Origin: Betaproteobacteria bacterium
GTDB taxonomy: Bacteria; Pseudomonadota; Gammaproteobacteria; Burkholderiales; Rhodocyclaceae
Direction: 5' to 3'
Assembly: GCA_016868295.1 (NCBI GenBank)
Contig: VGHJ01000030.1
Location: forward strand, 1 to 34,177
DNA length: 34,177 nt
Positions 1 through 7,169 of the stretch are shown piece after piece. The stretch's first letter is position 1; the number at the start of each line of letters is the position of its first letter. The position numbers and the translations under genes were made by a program. Below the pieces are notes generated by a model. That model searched no databases, was not told where the DNA came from, and worked only from the letters and a program-made list of their open reading frames with translations.

Positions 1-405
1 GATCGGGCCTTTCTGCGCCGCGGTCATGAACTGCCGGCGCAGCCAGGCCACCGGCGCGAAGCCGTAGGCGTTGCGGATCGGCGAGACGCCGAGGAGATCG
101 AGGCCGAGCAGGATGACGATCGCGCCGGCGACGATCTGCAGCACGCCCTGGGCGAGGCCGATGCGTCCCGTGGACACCAGCACCGCGCCCAGCAGCGCGG
201 CGACGAGGCCGACAAGGGCATACATGCCGATGCGTCCGGCGTGGTAGGTCAGGTAGGGCCACGGCCCGCGCGCCTGCAGCTTGATGAAGAAGGCCGACAC
301 CAATCCGCCGCACATGCCGAGGCAGTGGCCGCTGCCGAGCAGCCCCGTCATGAAGGCGAGCGCGTAGGAGAACTCGACGACGGCCTGGTGGTGCGAATGG
401 TCCAC
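1..405 (-). CDS. SafE/TauE-UreH-like membrane protein (partial)
   Basis: Only the N-terminal 135 residues are present; the C-terminus lies beyond the left edge. The GTG start at 405 directly follows the TAA of the copper ATPase gene, so it is the last visible gene of that operon. After a short His-containing N-terminus (VDHSHHQ) comes a helix with the motif GSGHCLGMCGG, then further hydrophobic segments around residues 55-95. The GHCxGMCGG signature is typical of the 'sulfite exporter TauE/SafE' or UreH-like cytochrome-biogenesis membrane family, which is frequent beside CopA/CcoI-type ATPases. A role in copper or cytochrome oxidase maturation is inferred from context. The family name does not imply sulfite transport here. 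Confidence 0.8.
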   Translation of the reverse strand, partial: MDHSHHQAVVEFSYALAFMTGLLGSGHCLGMCGGLVSAFFIKLQARGPWPYLTYHAGRIGMYALVGLVAALLGAVLVSTGRIGLAQGVLQIVAGAIVILLGLDLLGVSPIRNAYGFAPVAWLRRQFMTAAQKGPI

Positions 406-2841
406 TTACTTCTGCTGGAGGCGCAGCGAATTGCTCAGCACCGACACCGAGCTCATCGCCATTGCCGCCGAGGCGATCATCGGGTTGAGGCGGCCGGCGG
501 CGGCGAAGGGGATCGCCACGGTGTTGTAGCCGAGCGCCCAGAACAGGTTCTGGCGGATCACGCTCATGGTGCGGCGGGAGAGCTGGATGCCGGAGGCGAC
601 GCGCGCGATGTCGCCGCCGACCAGCGTGACGTCCGCAGACTCCAGCGCGATGTCGGCGCCGCTGCCGATGGCGAAACCGACGTCGGCCGCCGCCAGCGCC
701 GGCGCGTCGTTGATGCCGTCGCCGACCATGCCGACGCGCTTTCCTTCGGCCTGCAGGCGGCGCACCAGTTCCAGCTTGTCGGCGGGCGTGGCGCGCGCGA
801 CGACCTCGTCGATGCCGACCTGTTTCGCGATGTGCCGCGCCGTCGCCTCGAGGTCGCCGGTGGCCATGACGGTGGTGAGGCCGAGGCGGTGCAGCAGGGC
901 GATGGCTTCCTTCGCGCCCTCGCGCGGCCGGTCGGCCACGGCGAGGAGCGCCGCGCAGCGGCTGCCGACCGCGACGAACACCGGCGTCTTGCCTTCGCCC
1001 GACCAGGCTTCGGCCAGCGCGGCGAATTCCGCGGCGTCGATGCCGGCCTCCTCGAGCAGGGCGGCATTGCCGATGCGGATGGTCTTGCCGGAGACGAAGG
1101 CCTGTACGCCGCGACCGGGCCGGGCGTTGAAGTCCTTCGCCGCGCGCACCTTGGCGCCGCGCTCGCGCGCCCAGGCGGCGAGCGCCTGGCCGAGGAAGTG
1201 CTCCGAGGGCGCTTCCGCCGAGGCGATCAGCGTGGCGAGCAGATCCTCGTCCTCGCTGTCGCCGGCGAGGAAGTCCGTCACCACCGGCTTGCCCTCGGTG
1301 ATGGTGCCGGTCTTGTCGAAGACCAGGGTGGTCAGCTTCGACGAGGTCTCCAGCGCCTCGCCGTTGCGGATGTAGATGCCGCGCCGCGCCGCCTGGCCGG
1401 TGCCGACCATGATGGCGGTGGGCGTGGCCAGCCCGAGCGCGCAGGGGCAGGCGATGAGCAGCACGGCGACGGCGTGCGACAGCGCGCGTGCCGCCGGGTG
1501 GCCGGCCAGCAGCCAGCCGGCGAAAGTCAGTCCCGCCAGCACGCCGACCGTCGGCACGAAGCGCGCCGAGATGCGGTCGGCCAGCTTCTGCACCGGCAGC
1601 TTGGCGGCCTGGGCGTGGTCCACCATCTTGACGATGCCGGACAGCACGGTGTCGCCGCCCACCGCCGTGACGCGCAGCGTGAAGCTGCCGGTGCCGTTGA
1701 TGCAGCCGCCGATCACCGCGTCGCCCGCGCTCTTCGCCACCGGCAGCGATTCGCCGGTGACAAGGGATTCGTCCACCGCCGAGCGGCCGTCCTCGACGAC
1801 GCCGTCGGTGGGCACGCGGTTACCCGGGCGCACGCGCAGCAGGTCGCCGACCTGCACTTCGTCGATCGGCACGACCTCCTCGACGCCGCGGCGCAGGCGC
1901 ACGGCGGTCTCGGGCTGCAGTTCGATCAGCTTGCGGATCGCCTCGCTGGCGCGGCCCTTGGCGCGCTCCTCGAGGTAGCGGCCGAGCAGGACGAAGGCGA
2001 CGATGCCGGCGGCCGACTCGAAGTAGACGTGGTGGTGGCGGCGCAGCACGCCGGGCAGGCTGTAGATCCAGGCGGCGCCGGCGCCCATGGCGATCAGCGA
2101 GTCCATGTTCGCTTCACGCTGCTTCGCCAGCATCCAGGCCTTGCGGAAGATGTCGCCGCCGGGGCCGAACACCACCAGCGTGGACAGCGCCAGTTCGATC
2201 AGGCGCAGGGTCGGCGAGCGGTGCATCAGCATGCCGCTGGCCATCACCGGCGCGGTGAGCCAGGCCGCCTGCAGGAAGCGCCGCTTCGACTCGGCCATGC
2301 GCATGCGCTCGCGTTCCACCAGCAGGCGGCGCTGCGCCAGGGTGTCCATCGGCCGCGGCACGTAGCCGAGCCGCGCCACGCGCGCGAAGAGCGCTTCGCG
2401 GTCGAGGCTGCCCTGTACCGTCGCCGTGCCGGCGGCGAAATTCACGCTGGCCTTCGCCACCTGCGGATCGCGCTGCAGGTGCATCTCGATGAGCAGGGCG
2501 CAGGAAGCGCAGGTCATGCCTTCCACCGCGACCGAGCATTCCACTTGCGGCCCCTCCGGTGCCGCGGCCGGCCTGGCTGGCCGGGGCGGCGGCGCCGCGG
2601 CGAGATTGCCGATGACGGCATCGACGATGGCCAGCAGGCGTTCCTCCGCCAGTTGCGCCGGATCGTAGTGTACGGTCAGCGAGCCGATGCCGGCGACGAC
2701 GCGCACGTCCTTCACCGCGGCGTGCTTGCGCAGCAGGATTTCCAGCAGGTAGCCGCGCTCGGTCTGCCCGACGAGCGAGGGTGCGACGAGGCGGATGCGG
2801 CGCGAGAGGCGGTGCGCGACCTGGAATTGCCTGGGCGTCAC
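406..2841 (-). CDS. copA: Cu(I)-translocating P-type ATPase
   Basis: An 811-residue P1B-type ATPase predicted to export Cu(I) across the inner membrane. An HMA-like domain without CxxC covers about residues 5-80, followed by a canonical HMA domain with GMTCASC (C111, C114). The core has TGES (362-365), the membrane CPC (465-467), DKTGT with the phosphorylated Asp (509-513) and GDGIND (707-712). YN in the penultimate helix and MAMSS in the last fit the Cu(I) subgroup. The usual SEHPL of the nucleotide domain reads SEHFL (about 546-550): His kept, Pro lost. The GTG start overlaps the upstream stop as GTGA, indicating translational coupling. FixI/CcoI is an alternative, but no fix/cco genes are visible. 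Confidence 0.95.
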   Translation of the reverse strand: MTPRQFQVAHRLSRRIRLVAPSLVGQTERGYLLEILLRKHAAVKDVRVVAGIGSLTVHYDPAQLAEERLLAIVDAVIGNLAAAPPPRPARPAAAPEGPQVECSVAVEGMTCASCALLIEMHLQRDPQVAKASVNFAAGTATVQGSLDREALFARVARLGYVPRPMDTLAQRRLLVERERMRMAESKRRFLQAAWLTAPVMASGMLMHRSPTLRLIELALSTLVVFGPGGDIFRKAWMLAKQREANMDSLIAMGAGAAWIYSLPGVLRRHHHVYFESAAGIVAFVLLGRYLEERAKGRASEAIRKLIELQPETAVRLRRGVEEVVPIDEVQVGDLLRVRPGNRVPTDGVVEDGRSAVDESLVTGESLPVAKSAGDAVIGGCINGTGSFTLRVTAVGGDTVLSGIVKMVDHAQAAKLPVQKLADRISARFVPTVGVLAGLTFAGWLLAGHPAARALSHAVAVLLIACPCALGLATPTAIMVGTGQAARRGIYIRNGEALETSSKLTTLVFDKTGTITEGKPVVTDFLAGDSEDEDLLATLIASAEAPSEHFLGQALAAWARERGAKVRAAKDFNARPGRGVQAFVSGKTIRIGNAALLEEAGIDAAEFAALAEAWSGEGKTPVFVAVGSRCAALLAVADRPREGAKEAIALLHRLGLTTVMATGDLEATARHIAKQVGIDEVVARATPADKLELVRRLQAEGKRVGMVGDGINDAPALAAADVGFAIGSGADIALESADVTLVGGDIARVASGIQLSRRTMSVIRQNLFWALGYNTVAIPFAAAGRLNPMIASAAMAMSSVSVLSNSLRLQQK
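1523..1532 (+). repeat. AAAGTCAGTC word, copy 1
   Basis: Exact decamer inside copA (antisense to the gene; codes for GLTF there). Followed by CCGCC as in copy 2. Confidence 0.6.
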
Positions 2842-3467
2842 GTGTTCGTCTTCCGGTAGCGCACCAGCAGGTACATCAGGTAGAAGATCGCCAGCCAGGC
2901 GTCGGCGTGGGCGACCGGGTTGCGCATCCAGCGTTTGGTGATGAGTTCCCAGTGCACCTTGATCAGATAAAAGGCGATCAGGTCGTTGAGGAAATTGATG
3001 ATGGCCTTCTCGGTCAGCGCGTTGGCGACGAGGGGCTGCAGGCGTGCCTGCAGCGAGCCGGCCTGCGGCGGGGCCTGGCGCAGATTCATCACGACCTTGC
3101 GCAGCTGGGCCAGCTTGCGGCGGGCGCTGTGCTCGATCTTCAGTCGGGTGTCGTGCATCGCCAGGCCGAGGTTCTGGCCCACGGGTTTCAGCGCCTGCGC
3201 CAGCGGGCCGGGCAGGCGGTCGAGTAGCGCGCGCAGGGCCAGCGCCACGTCGCGCTCATTGGCCTGGTGCGGGTCGTAGCGCAGCGACAGCTTGCCCACG
3301 TCGCGATACAGCGTGGCGCGATAGATGCCGGCGACGCCGCGCAAACCGGATTCGATCGCATCCGCGCGCGGACCGGTGCTCAACTCGGCGGGCAACTGGA
3401 GCCGGAGGTGGCCCGGCTCGCGGTGGCGCACGCCGATCTGCCGCGCCCACTCCTCGGGGTGGGACAT
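2838..3467 (-). CDS. HMA-like domain protein of the copper operon
   Basis: A 209-residue protein. Its first ~85 residues (RHREPGHLRLQLP, then a GVAGIYRATLY segment, then LSLRYDP) resemble the first domain of the adjacent ATPase: a ferredoxin-like HMA fold with no CxxC. The middle is basic and helical. The C-terminal ~60 residues contain hydrophobic stretches (IINFLNDLIAFYLIKVHWELI and AWLAIFYLMYLLVRY), so it is probably membrane-associated. The ATG start has GAGG a few bases upstream. It ends inside the start of copA (GTGA overlap). Likely an accessory or regulatory partner of the ATPase. The metal is unproven because the binding cysteines are missing. Confidence 0.8.
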   Translation of the reverse strand: MSHPEEWARQIGVRHREPGHLRLQLPAELSTGPRADAIESGLRGVAGIYRATLYRDVGKLSLRYDPHQANERDVALALRALLDRLPGPLAQALKPVGQNLGLAMHDTRLKIEHSARRKLAQLRKVVMNLRQAPPQAGSLQARLQPLVANALTEKAIINFLNDLIAFYLIKVHWELITKRWMRNPVAHADAWLAIFYLMYLLVRYRKTNT

Positions 3468-3484
3468 GGTTGCCTCGGGAAAAG

Positions 3485-3826
3485 TCAGGCCTGGGGAGAC
3501 GGCGTTTCAGCGGCCTGCGGAGGCTGAGCCTCCTGCTCCTGCGCCTCGGCGACGAGGTCGGAGAGGTGCTCCTTCTGCTGCAGGGCGAAATCCTTGCCCA
3601 TGCCCATGGCCTTGGTGGCGGCGAGCACGATCTCCTTCTCGTACTTGTGCACCAGATAGCCGGCGACGAGGCCGGCGCCGATCAGGAGCAGCGGGTTGCG
3701 CAGCAGGACGCCGCCGAGCAGGCCGCGCCCCGCGGCGAAGCCGGTGGCGGCCATCATGGCGCCCTGGGTCATCGGGCTGCTCATCATGCCACCCATCATG
3801 TGGCGGGCCGGTTCTTCCATCATCAT
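3485..3826 (-). CDS. Met-rich small membrane protein
   Basis: A 113-residue protein that I do not recognise as a named family. Ten of the first 24 residues are methionine, with HMMGGMM clusters such as are used for Cu(I) binding. One hydrophobic helix follows (about residues 43-60, NPLLLIGAGLVAGYLVH), then a charged helical tail ending in a Glu/Ala/Gln-rich stretch (LVAEAQEQEAQ). Three consecutive ATGs open the gene. The first is preferred because GGGAG lies 7 nt before it. It sits between the Cys-rich peptide gene (27-bp gap) and the HMA-like gene (17-bp gap). The architecture recalls the small membrane chaperones that accompany some P-type metal ATPases. A copper-handling role is inferred. 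Confidence 0.75.
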   Translation of the reverse strand: MMMEEPARHMMGGMMSSPMTQGAMMAATGFAAGRGLLGGVLLRNPLLLIGAGLVAGYLVHKYEKEIVLAATKAMGMGKDFALQQKEHLSDLVAEAQEQEAQPPQAAETPSPQA

Positions 3827-3853
3827 GTCGGTTCTCCCTATAAAACAGAAAAT

Positions 3854-4024
3854 TCAATGTTCCCCCGGATTTTCGGGGGATTCCTTGATCTCGTGCAACA
3901 TCTCATAGATTCCCTTGCAGCCCTCGCAGCAGAATTCCAGGGTTTTCCCTTGCACGACCAGCGTGAAGGGTTTTTTCCCCACCGCCAGGCTGCACAGGTC
4001 GCAGGGGCGGTCCGGATCGCTCAT
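3854..4024 (-). CDS. 56-aa Cys-rich metal-binding peptide
   Basis: A 56-residue soluble peptide with C8-x2-C11 near the N-terminus and FCCEGCKGIYEML (C32, C33, C36) in the middle. This is the TRASH-like pattern normally found as the N-terminal metal-binding region of CcoI/FixI-type copper ATPases; here it is free-standing. Its start overlaps the stop of the TlpA-like gene as ATGA, so it is translationally coupled. The tail (HEIKESPENPGEH) is polar. Likely a cytosolic copper chaperone or sensor feeding the downstream ATPase. The ligand and partner are inferred. Confidence 0.85.
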   Translation of the reverse strand: MSDPDRPCDLCSLAVGKKPFTLVVQGKTLEFCCEGCKGIYEMLHEIKESPENPGEH

Positions 4025-4512
4025 TTGAACAATTCCAAAGCGTGCCGCTCGAACACCGCCTCGTCCGCCTCGCCGATCACCTTGCCGCGCACGACCCCTT
4101 TCGCGTCGACGAAATAGGTGGTCGGCAGCCCCACCACGCCGTAGCGCTTGGCAATCGCTGACTTCTCGTCGAGCAGGACCGGGTAGGTGACGCCGAGCTT
4201 GCGGATGAAGGCCTCGACCGTCGCCTTGTCCTGCCCGGCGTTGATGGCGAACACCTCCAGCCCCTTGTCCCGGTGGCGCCGGTAGACCGCGTCGATGGCC
4301 TTCATCTCCGGCTCGCAGTACTTGCACCAGTCCGCCCAGAAGCGGATCACCAGCGGTCGTCCGTCCGCCGCCGCGGTGAAGTCTACGTCGCCGCCGCCGA
4401 CGCGCTGCGTGTGGAAGGCAGGTGCCACATCGCCGAGGTTCAGCTTGGCGGCCTGCTCGCCGCCGCAGGCGGCGAGCAGGCATAGCAATACGATGAATGT
4501 CTGTCGCAGCAT
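4021..4512 (-). CDS. TlpA-like thioredoxin lipoprotein
   Basis: A 163-residue protein. The N-terminal signal ends in the lipobox LLAAC (lipidated Cys16), predicting a membrane-anchored periplasmic protein. The thioredoxin fold carries WCKYC (C63, C66) and a cis-proline region in VVGLPTTYFVD. TlpA/ResA-type proteins reduce disulfides in apocytochromes or in SCO/CuA centres. The operon suggests thiol upkeep of periplasmic copper proteins. It is the first gene of the minus-strand metal operon. A TATGAT -10-like hexamer lies on the minus strand at 4542-4537, and the 4587-4619 dyads lie farther upstream between this gene and the divergent response-regulator unit. Confidence 0.9.
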   Translation of the reverse strand: MLRQTFIVLLCLLAACGGEQAAKLNLGDVAPAFHTQRVGGGDVDFTAAADGRPLVIRFWADWCKYCEPEMKAIDAVYRRHRDKGLEVFAINAGQDKATVEAFIRKLGVTYPVLLDEKSAIAKRYGVVGLPTTYFVDAKGVVRGKVIGEADEAVFERHALELFK

Positions 4513-4586
4513 GTCTCAGATTTCGAGGGTTGCCGAATCATACCTGCGCCGACGGCTGCAGGTGCATGCGCCGGCATAGGGAAGGG

Positions 4587-4619
4587 CGCGGCATATTGCC
4601 GCATGCGACCTTGGGCCGC
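4587..4619. promoter_or_regulatory. Tandem PrrA/RegA-type boxes
   Basis: Two adjacent 16-bp dyads. Box 1 (4587-4602) reads CGCGGCATATTGCCGC and box 2 (4604-4619) reads TGCGACCTTGGGCCGC, with starts 17 bp apart. Both fit the pattern YGCGRC-N5-GNCGC, the half-sites I recall for PrrA/RegA regulators, and a PrrA/RegA-family gene begins at 4864. Box 2 ends 23 nt before TAGAAT (4643-4648), which places it against the -35 position as for a class II activator. Binding is inferred. Confidence 0.55.
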
Positions 4620-4642
4620 AGGGTCGGGAGGCGCGACGGAAA

Positions 4643-4648
4643 TAGAAT
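4643..4648 (+). promoter_or_regulatory. Candidate -10 of exported peptide/regulator unit
   Basis: TAGAAT matches five of six positions of a sigma-70 -10. The -35 position (about 4620-4625) has no good hexamer, as expected for an activator-dependent promoter, and the second box ends at 4619. The start codon at 4687 would have a leader of about 30 nt containing the GAGGAGG ribosome-binding site. Confidence 0.4.
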
Positions 4649-4686
4649 TTCCCGGATCAAGCAGGCTGTAACGAGGAGGAGGAAGC

Positions 4687-4860
4687 GTGGCAATCAATCG
4701 CAAAAAATTCGTCTTTGCGCTGACCGCAGCCTGCGCGCTGACCGCCCCGACTACCGCCCTGGCCGCGAACGCCGACGAAGACCTGCGCCGGGCCGGTCTC
4801 GATGCCGCAGCGCGCCTGGTCGATGCCTCGACGGTGCGGGCGGGAACCAGGAGTCAGTGA
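4687..4860 (+). CDS. 57-aa exported peptide upstream of regulator
   Basis: A GTG-initiated 57-codon frame with a strong GAGGAGG site just upstream. The N-terminus is a typical Sec signal: basic AINRKK, a hydrophobic FVFALTAACALTA core and a likely cleavage site after TTALA. That leaves a mature peptide of about 30 residues rich in Ala, Asp and Arg (DEDLRRAGLDAAARLVD). The stop is 3 bp before the ATG of the response regulator, so the two are co-transcribed and probably coupled. No family recognised. It may be a secreted signal, an accessory to an unseen sensor, or a leader that tunes regulator translation. Confidence 0.65.
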   Translation: MAINRKKFVFALTAACALTAPTTALAANADEDLRRAGLDAAARLVDASTVRAGTRSQ

Positions 4861-4863
4861 GCG

Positions 4864-5379
4864 ATGTCGGCCTTTTTGCTGGTGGATGACGACCGCACAT
4901 TCGCCCGTGTGCTGGCACGCTCGTTGGCGCGGCGCGGCCTGGAAGTGCGTGTAGCTCACGACGTCGAGGGCGGACTGGCGCAGGCGGACGCGCATATGGC
5001 AGGCGCCGTCATCGATCTCCAGTTGGGAAACGACAGCGGACTGGCCCTGGTGCCGCAACTCAGGGCGCTGAGCGCCGCCATGCGAATCCTGATGCTGACC
5101 GGCTATGCCAGCATCGACACGGCCGTTCAGGCGATCAAGCTCGGCGCGGACAATTACCTGACCAAACCGGCCACGGCGGATGCCATCGTCGCAGCGCTCG
5201 GCTGCCGTGCCACCAACGCCTGGGCGCCGGTGCGGGCCGCTCCGCTTCCCCTCGGCCGCGTGCAGTCCGAGCACATTCGGCGCGTGCTCGCCGATCATGG
5301 CGGCAGCATCTCGGGCGCCGCCCGCGCACTGAAAATGCACCGCCGTACCCTGCAGCGCAAACTGGCGCGCTTCTCGTAG
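4864..5379 (+). CDS. regA: PrrA/RegA/ActR-family response regulator
   Basis: A 171-residue two-domain regulator. The receiver domain (about 1-110) has the acidic pocket DDD (8-10), phosphoacceptor D51, T79 and K101 in YLTKP. After a short linker comes a Fis-type helix-turn-helix (about 137-170) ending KMHRRTLQRKLAR, the hallmark C-terminus of PrrA/RegA/ActR redox regulators. No RegB/PrrB-type histidine kinase is in the window, so it is an orphan here. PrrA-like boxes lie upstream of its own unit and upstream of the SCO operon. It converges on the membrane-protein gene with 2 bp between stop codons, leaving no room for a separate terminator. Confidence 0.92.
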   Translation: MSAFLLVDDDRTFARVLARSLARRGLEVRVAHDVEGGLAQADAHMAGAVIDLQLGNDSGLALVPQLRALSAAMRILMLTGYASIDTAVQAIKLGADNYLTKPATADAIVAALGCRATNAWAPVRAAPLPLGRVQSEHIRRVLADHGGSISGAARALKMHRRTLQRKLARFS

Positions 5380-5381
5380 TT

Positions 5382-6380
5382 CTACTCGAGCAGGATCAGG
5401 TTGGACCTGGCGACCATCGCCGTGGCGATGGCCGCCACGAGCAGGAAGCCGATCGTCGCCGCCTGCGCCAGCCGCTTCGACACCGCCGGCACCACCTCGC
5501 GCAGACTCGATACGCGGCGGAACGGCTGCAGCGCGCCGACGCCCAGCCCGGCGGCGGTGGCGGCGAACAGCGGCACGTAGAGCCAGTAGCCCTGGTGGCC
5601 GTACTCGGGCTTGAGGATGCAGAACGGGCAGTGGTGGTTGGGGTGCTCGTAGATGTAGAGCGAGACGAAGGAGAGCACGCCGACGAGGGTGGCGACGAAG
5701 GCGGCGGCGCTGGCCGCAGCAGCGAGGTAGCCGGCGCGCTGCGTGCGCGCGTGGAAGAAAGTCAGTCCCGCCGACACGGCGATCGCGCCGTAGAACAGCA
5801 CCATGGCCGGAAGCGGCTTCAGCGCGGCGACCTCGGCGGCGAGGCCCTTTGCGTCGCCCGAGAACAGGCTGCCGCAGCAGGAGGTGATGACGTCGGCCTT
5901 GAGACCGAGGAAATACTTGAGCTGCAGGGCGAATGTCAGCGCCAGCGCAGGCAGCAGGATCAGCAGCAGCGCGTACTTGATGCGCACCAGCGGGTAGTCC
6001 GGCGCGCGGGTGTCGACATGGTTCACCGCCAGCCAGGCGGCGGCGAGGAAGAACACCGCCATCTGCGCGAGCAGCGCCGGGAAGCCGTAGGGATTGACGT
6101 TGAGCGTGCCCACCGCGCACATGGCGCCGACGAACATCTCCGCCATGCGGTCGGCGTTGAAGACGAAGAGCAGCAGGGCGACCAGTTGCACCGCCATGAC
6201 GAAGGCGGCCAGTGTCGAGAAGAGGTAGGTGCGCCGCTCGAGGGCGAGTTGCCGCTCCGAGCCACTGGCGATGTCCCACTGGCGGATCACCTGCAGGGCG
6301 AAGGGCGCGGCGGCCGCCAGCATCGCCACCGCCACGCCGGCGGCGAGCAGCAGGGCGATGATCGCCGGCTGGAACAGCAT
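5382..6380 (-). CDS. Polytopic membrane protein with Cys motifs
   Basis: A 332-residue protein with about eight hydrophobic segments. I do not recognise a named family. Notable loop motifs are MCAVGTLNVNPYG (C88), TSCCGSLF (C168, C169) and HPNHHCPFCILK (H249, H250, C251, C254), the last being a CxxC next to paired histidines. It is the last gene of a minus-strand operon, 1 bp after the ABC ATPase stop. Its position after SCO and an ABC exporter suggests a role in metal delivery, thiol redox or cofactor transfer at the membrane. The CPFC and CC motifs could carry a disulfide or bind a metal. Function is inferred only. Confidence 0.8.
   Translation of the reverse strand: MLFQPAIIALLLAAGVAVAMLAAAAPFALQVIRQWDIASGSERQLALERRTYLFSTLAAFVMAVQLVALLLFVFNADRMAEMFVGAMCAVGTLNVNPYGFPALLAQMAVFFLAAAWLAVNHVDTRAPDYPLVRIKYALLLILLPALALTFALQLKYFLGLKADVITSCCGSLFSGDAKGLAAEVAALKPLPAMVLFYGAIAVSAGLTFFHARTQRAGYLAAAASAAAFVATLVGVLSFVSLYIYEHPNHHCPFCILKPEYGHQGYWLYVPLFAATAAGLGVGALQPFRRVSSLREVVPAVSKRLAQAATIGFLLVAAIATAMVARSNLILLE
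5758..5767 (+). repeat. AAAGTCAGTC word, copy 2
   Basis: Exact decamer in the Cys-motif membrane-protein gene. The 15-mer AAAGTCAGTCCCGCC is identical to copy 1. Confidence 0.6.
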
Positions 6381-6381
6381 C

Positions 6382-7056
6382 TCAGTTTTCCACGAGCTGG
6401 CCGTCGCGCATCGACACGACGCGGTGCACGGCGGCTGATTCGACCACCAGTGGATCGTGGCTGGTGAGGATCACGGTTCGCCCCTCGGCGTTGAGGCTTT
6501 CCAGGATGCCCATGAACTCGCGCGACAGCGCCGTGTCGAGGTTGGCGGTGGGCTCGTCGGCGATCAGCACCTGAGGGTCGTTCACCAGGGCGCGGGCGAT
6601 GGCGACGCGCTGCTGCTCGCCGCCGGAGAGCCATTCGACGCGGGCCTCGCGCCGGTGCGCGAGCTTGAGGCGGTCGAGCAGCGACTCGGCATGACTGCGC
6701 AGTTCGCGGTGCGGGCGGCCGGTGGGGAAGGCCGGCAGCATCACGTTTTCGAGGGCGGAGAGGCCCTTGACCAGGTTGAACTGCTGGAAGACGAAGCCGA
6801 AGGTGCTGCGGCGGATGCCGGTGAGGAAGCGCTCGGGCAGGCCGGAGATGTCGTCCTCGGCCAGCCGCACGCGGCCGCTGGTGGGGCGGGCGAGGCAGCC
6901 GACGATGGTCAGCAGCGTGGTCTTGCCCGAGCCGCTCGGGCCCTGGAAGGCCGTGACCTTTTTCGCCTCGATGGTCAGGTCGATGCCGTTCAGGGCCCAG
7001 AACTCGTTGGGCCGGCCCTGGTTGAAGGCCTTGCGGATGGCTTTGAGTTCGATCAT
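6382..7056 (-). CDS. LolD/MacB-type ABC ATP-binding protein
   Basis: A 224-residue ABC ATPase from the chosen ATG (MIELKAIRKAF). Walker A is GPSGSGKTT, the Q-loop lies in FVFQQFNLVKGLSALENV, the signature is LSGGEQQRVAIARAL, Walker B is VLIADEPTANLD and the switch His is in TSHD. Length and sequence fit the LolD/MacB/FtsE group that pairs with FtsX-type permeases, as in the gene just upstream. An alternative in-frame ATG at 7173 overlaps the permease stop (ATGA). It would add 39 low-complexity, Pro/Gly-rich residues encoded across a repeat, so I prefer 7056, though its ribosome site is weak. Confidence 0.93.
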   Translation of the reverse strand: MIELKAIRKAFNQGRPNEFWALNGIDLTIEAKKVTAFQGPSGSGKTTLLTIVGCLARPTSGRVRLAEDDISGLPERFLTGIRRSTFGFVFQQFNLVKGLSALENVMLPAFPTGRPHRELRSHAESLLDRLKLAHRREARVEWLSGGEQQRVAIARALVNDPQVLIADEPTANLDTALSREFMGILESLNAEGRTVILTSHDPLVVESAAVHRVVSMRDGQLVEN

Positions 7057-7133
7057 CGCCCCGCCGCCGGGCCGCCCCAAGGCGGGGCCGTCCAACGGCA
7101 TGGAGCCGCCGGCAGGCGGCGAACCGGTGTCAA

Positions 7134-7165
7134 CCCCTTCCGCTGGAAGGGGGATGGGGGGAAGG
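7134..7165. repeat. Palindromic G-rich repeat, copy C
   Basis: CCCCTTCC-GCT-GGAAGGGG (7134-7152) followed by a GATGGGGGGAAGG tail. It has the same architecture and orientation as the copies at 12478-12514 and 14139-14178. It lies between the ABC permease stop and the core start of the ABC ATPase. Confidence 0.6.
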
Positions 7166-7169
7166 TCGT

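Noticed and set aside
1..405. Reading the TauE/SafE-like gene as the sulfite exporter for Xsc
   Set aside because: The GHCxGMCGG signature and coupling to copA point to the copper/cytochrome-linked branch, and the gene is 17 kb from xsc in another operon.
241..2859. An 872-codon open frame opposite the copper ATPase
   Set aside because: It is the antisense of copA. Its composition is Arg/His/Ala/Gly-rich with no domain, as expected for antisense frames in GC-rich DNA, whereas the minus frame has every P-type ATPase motif.
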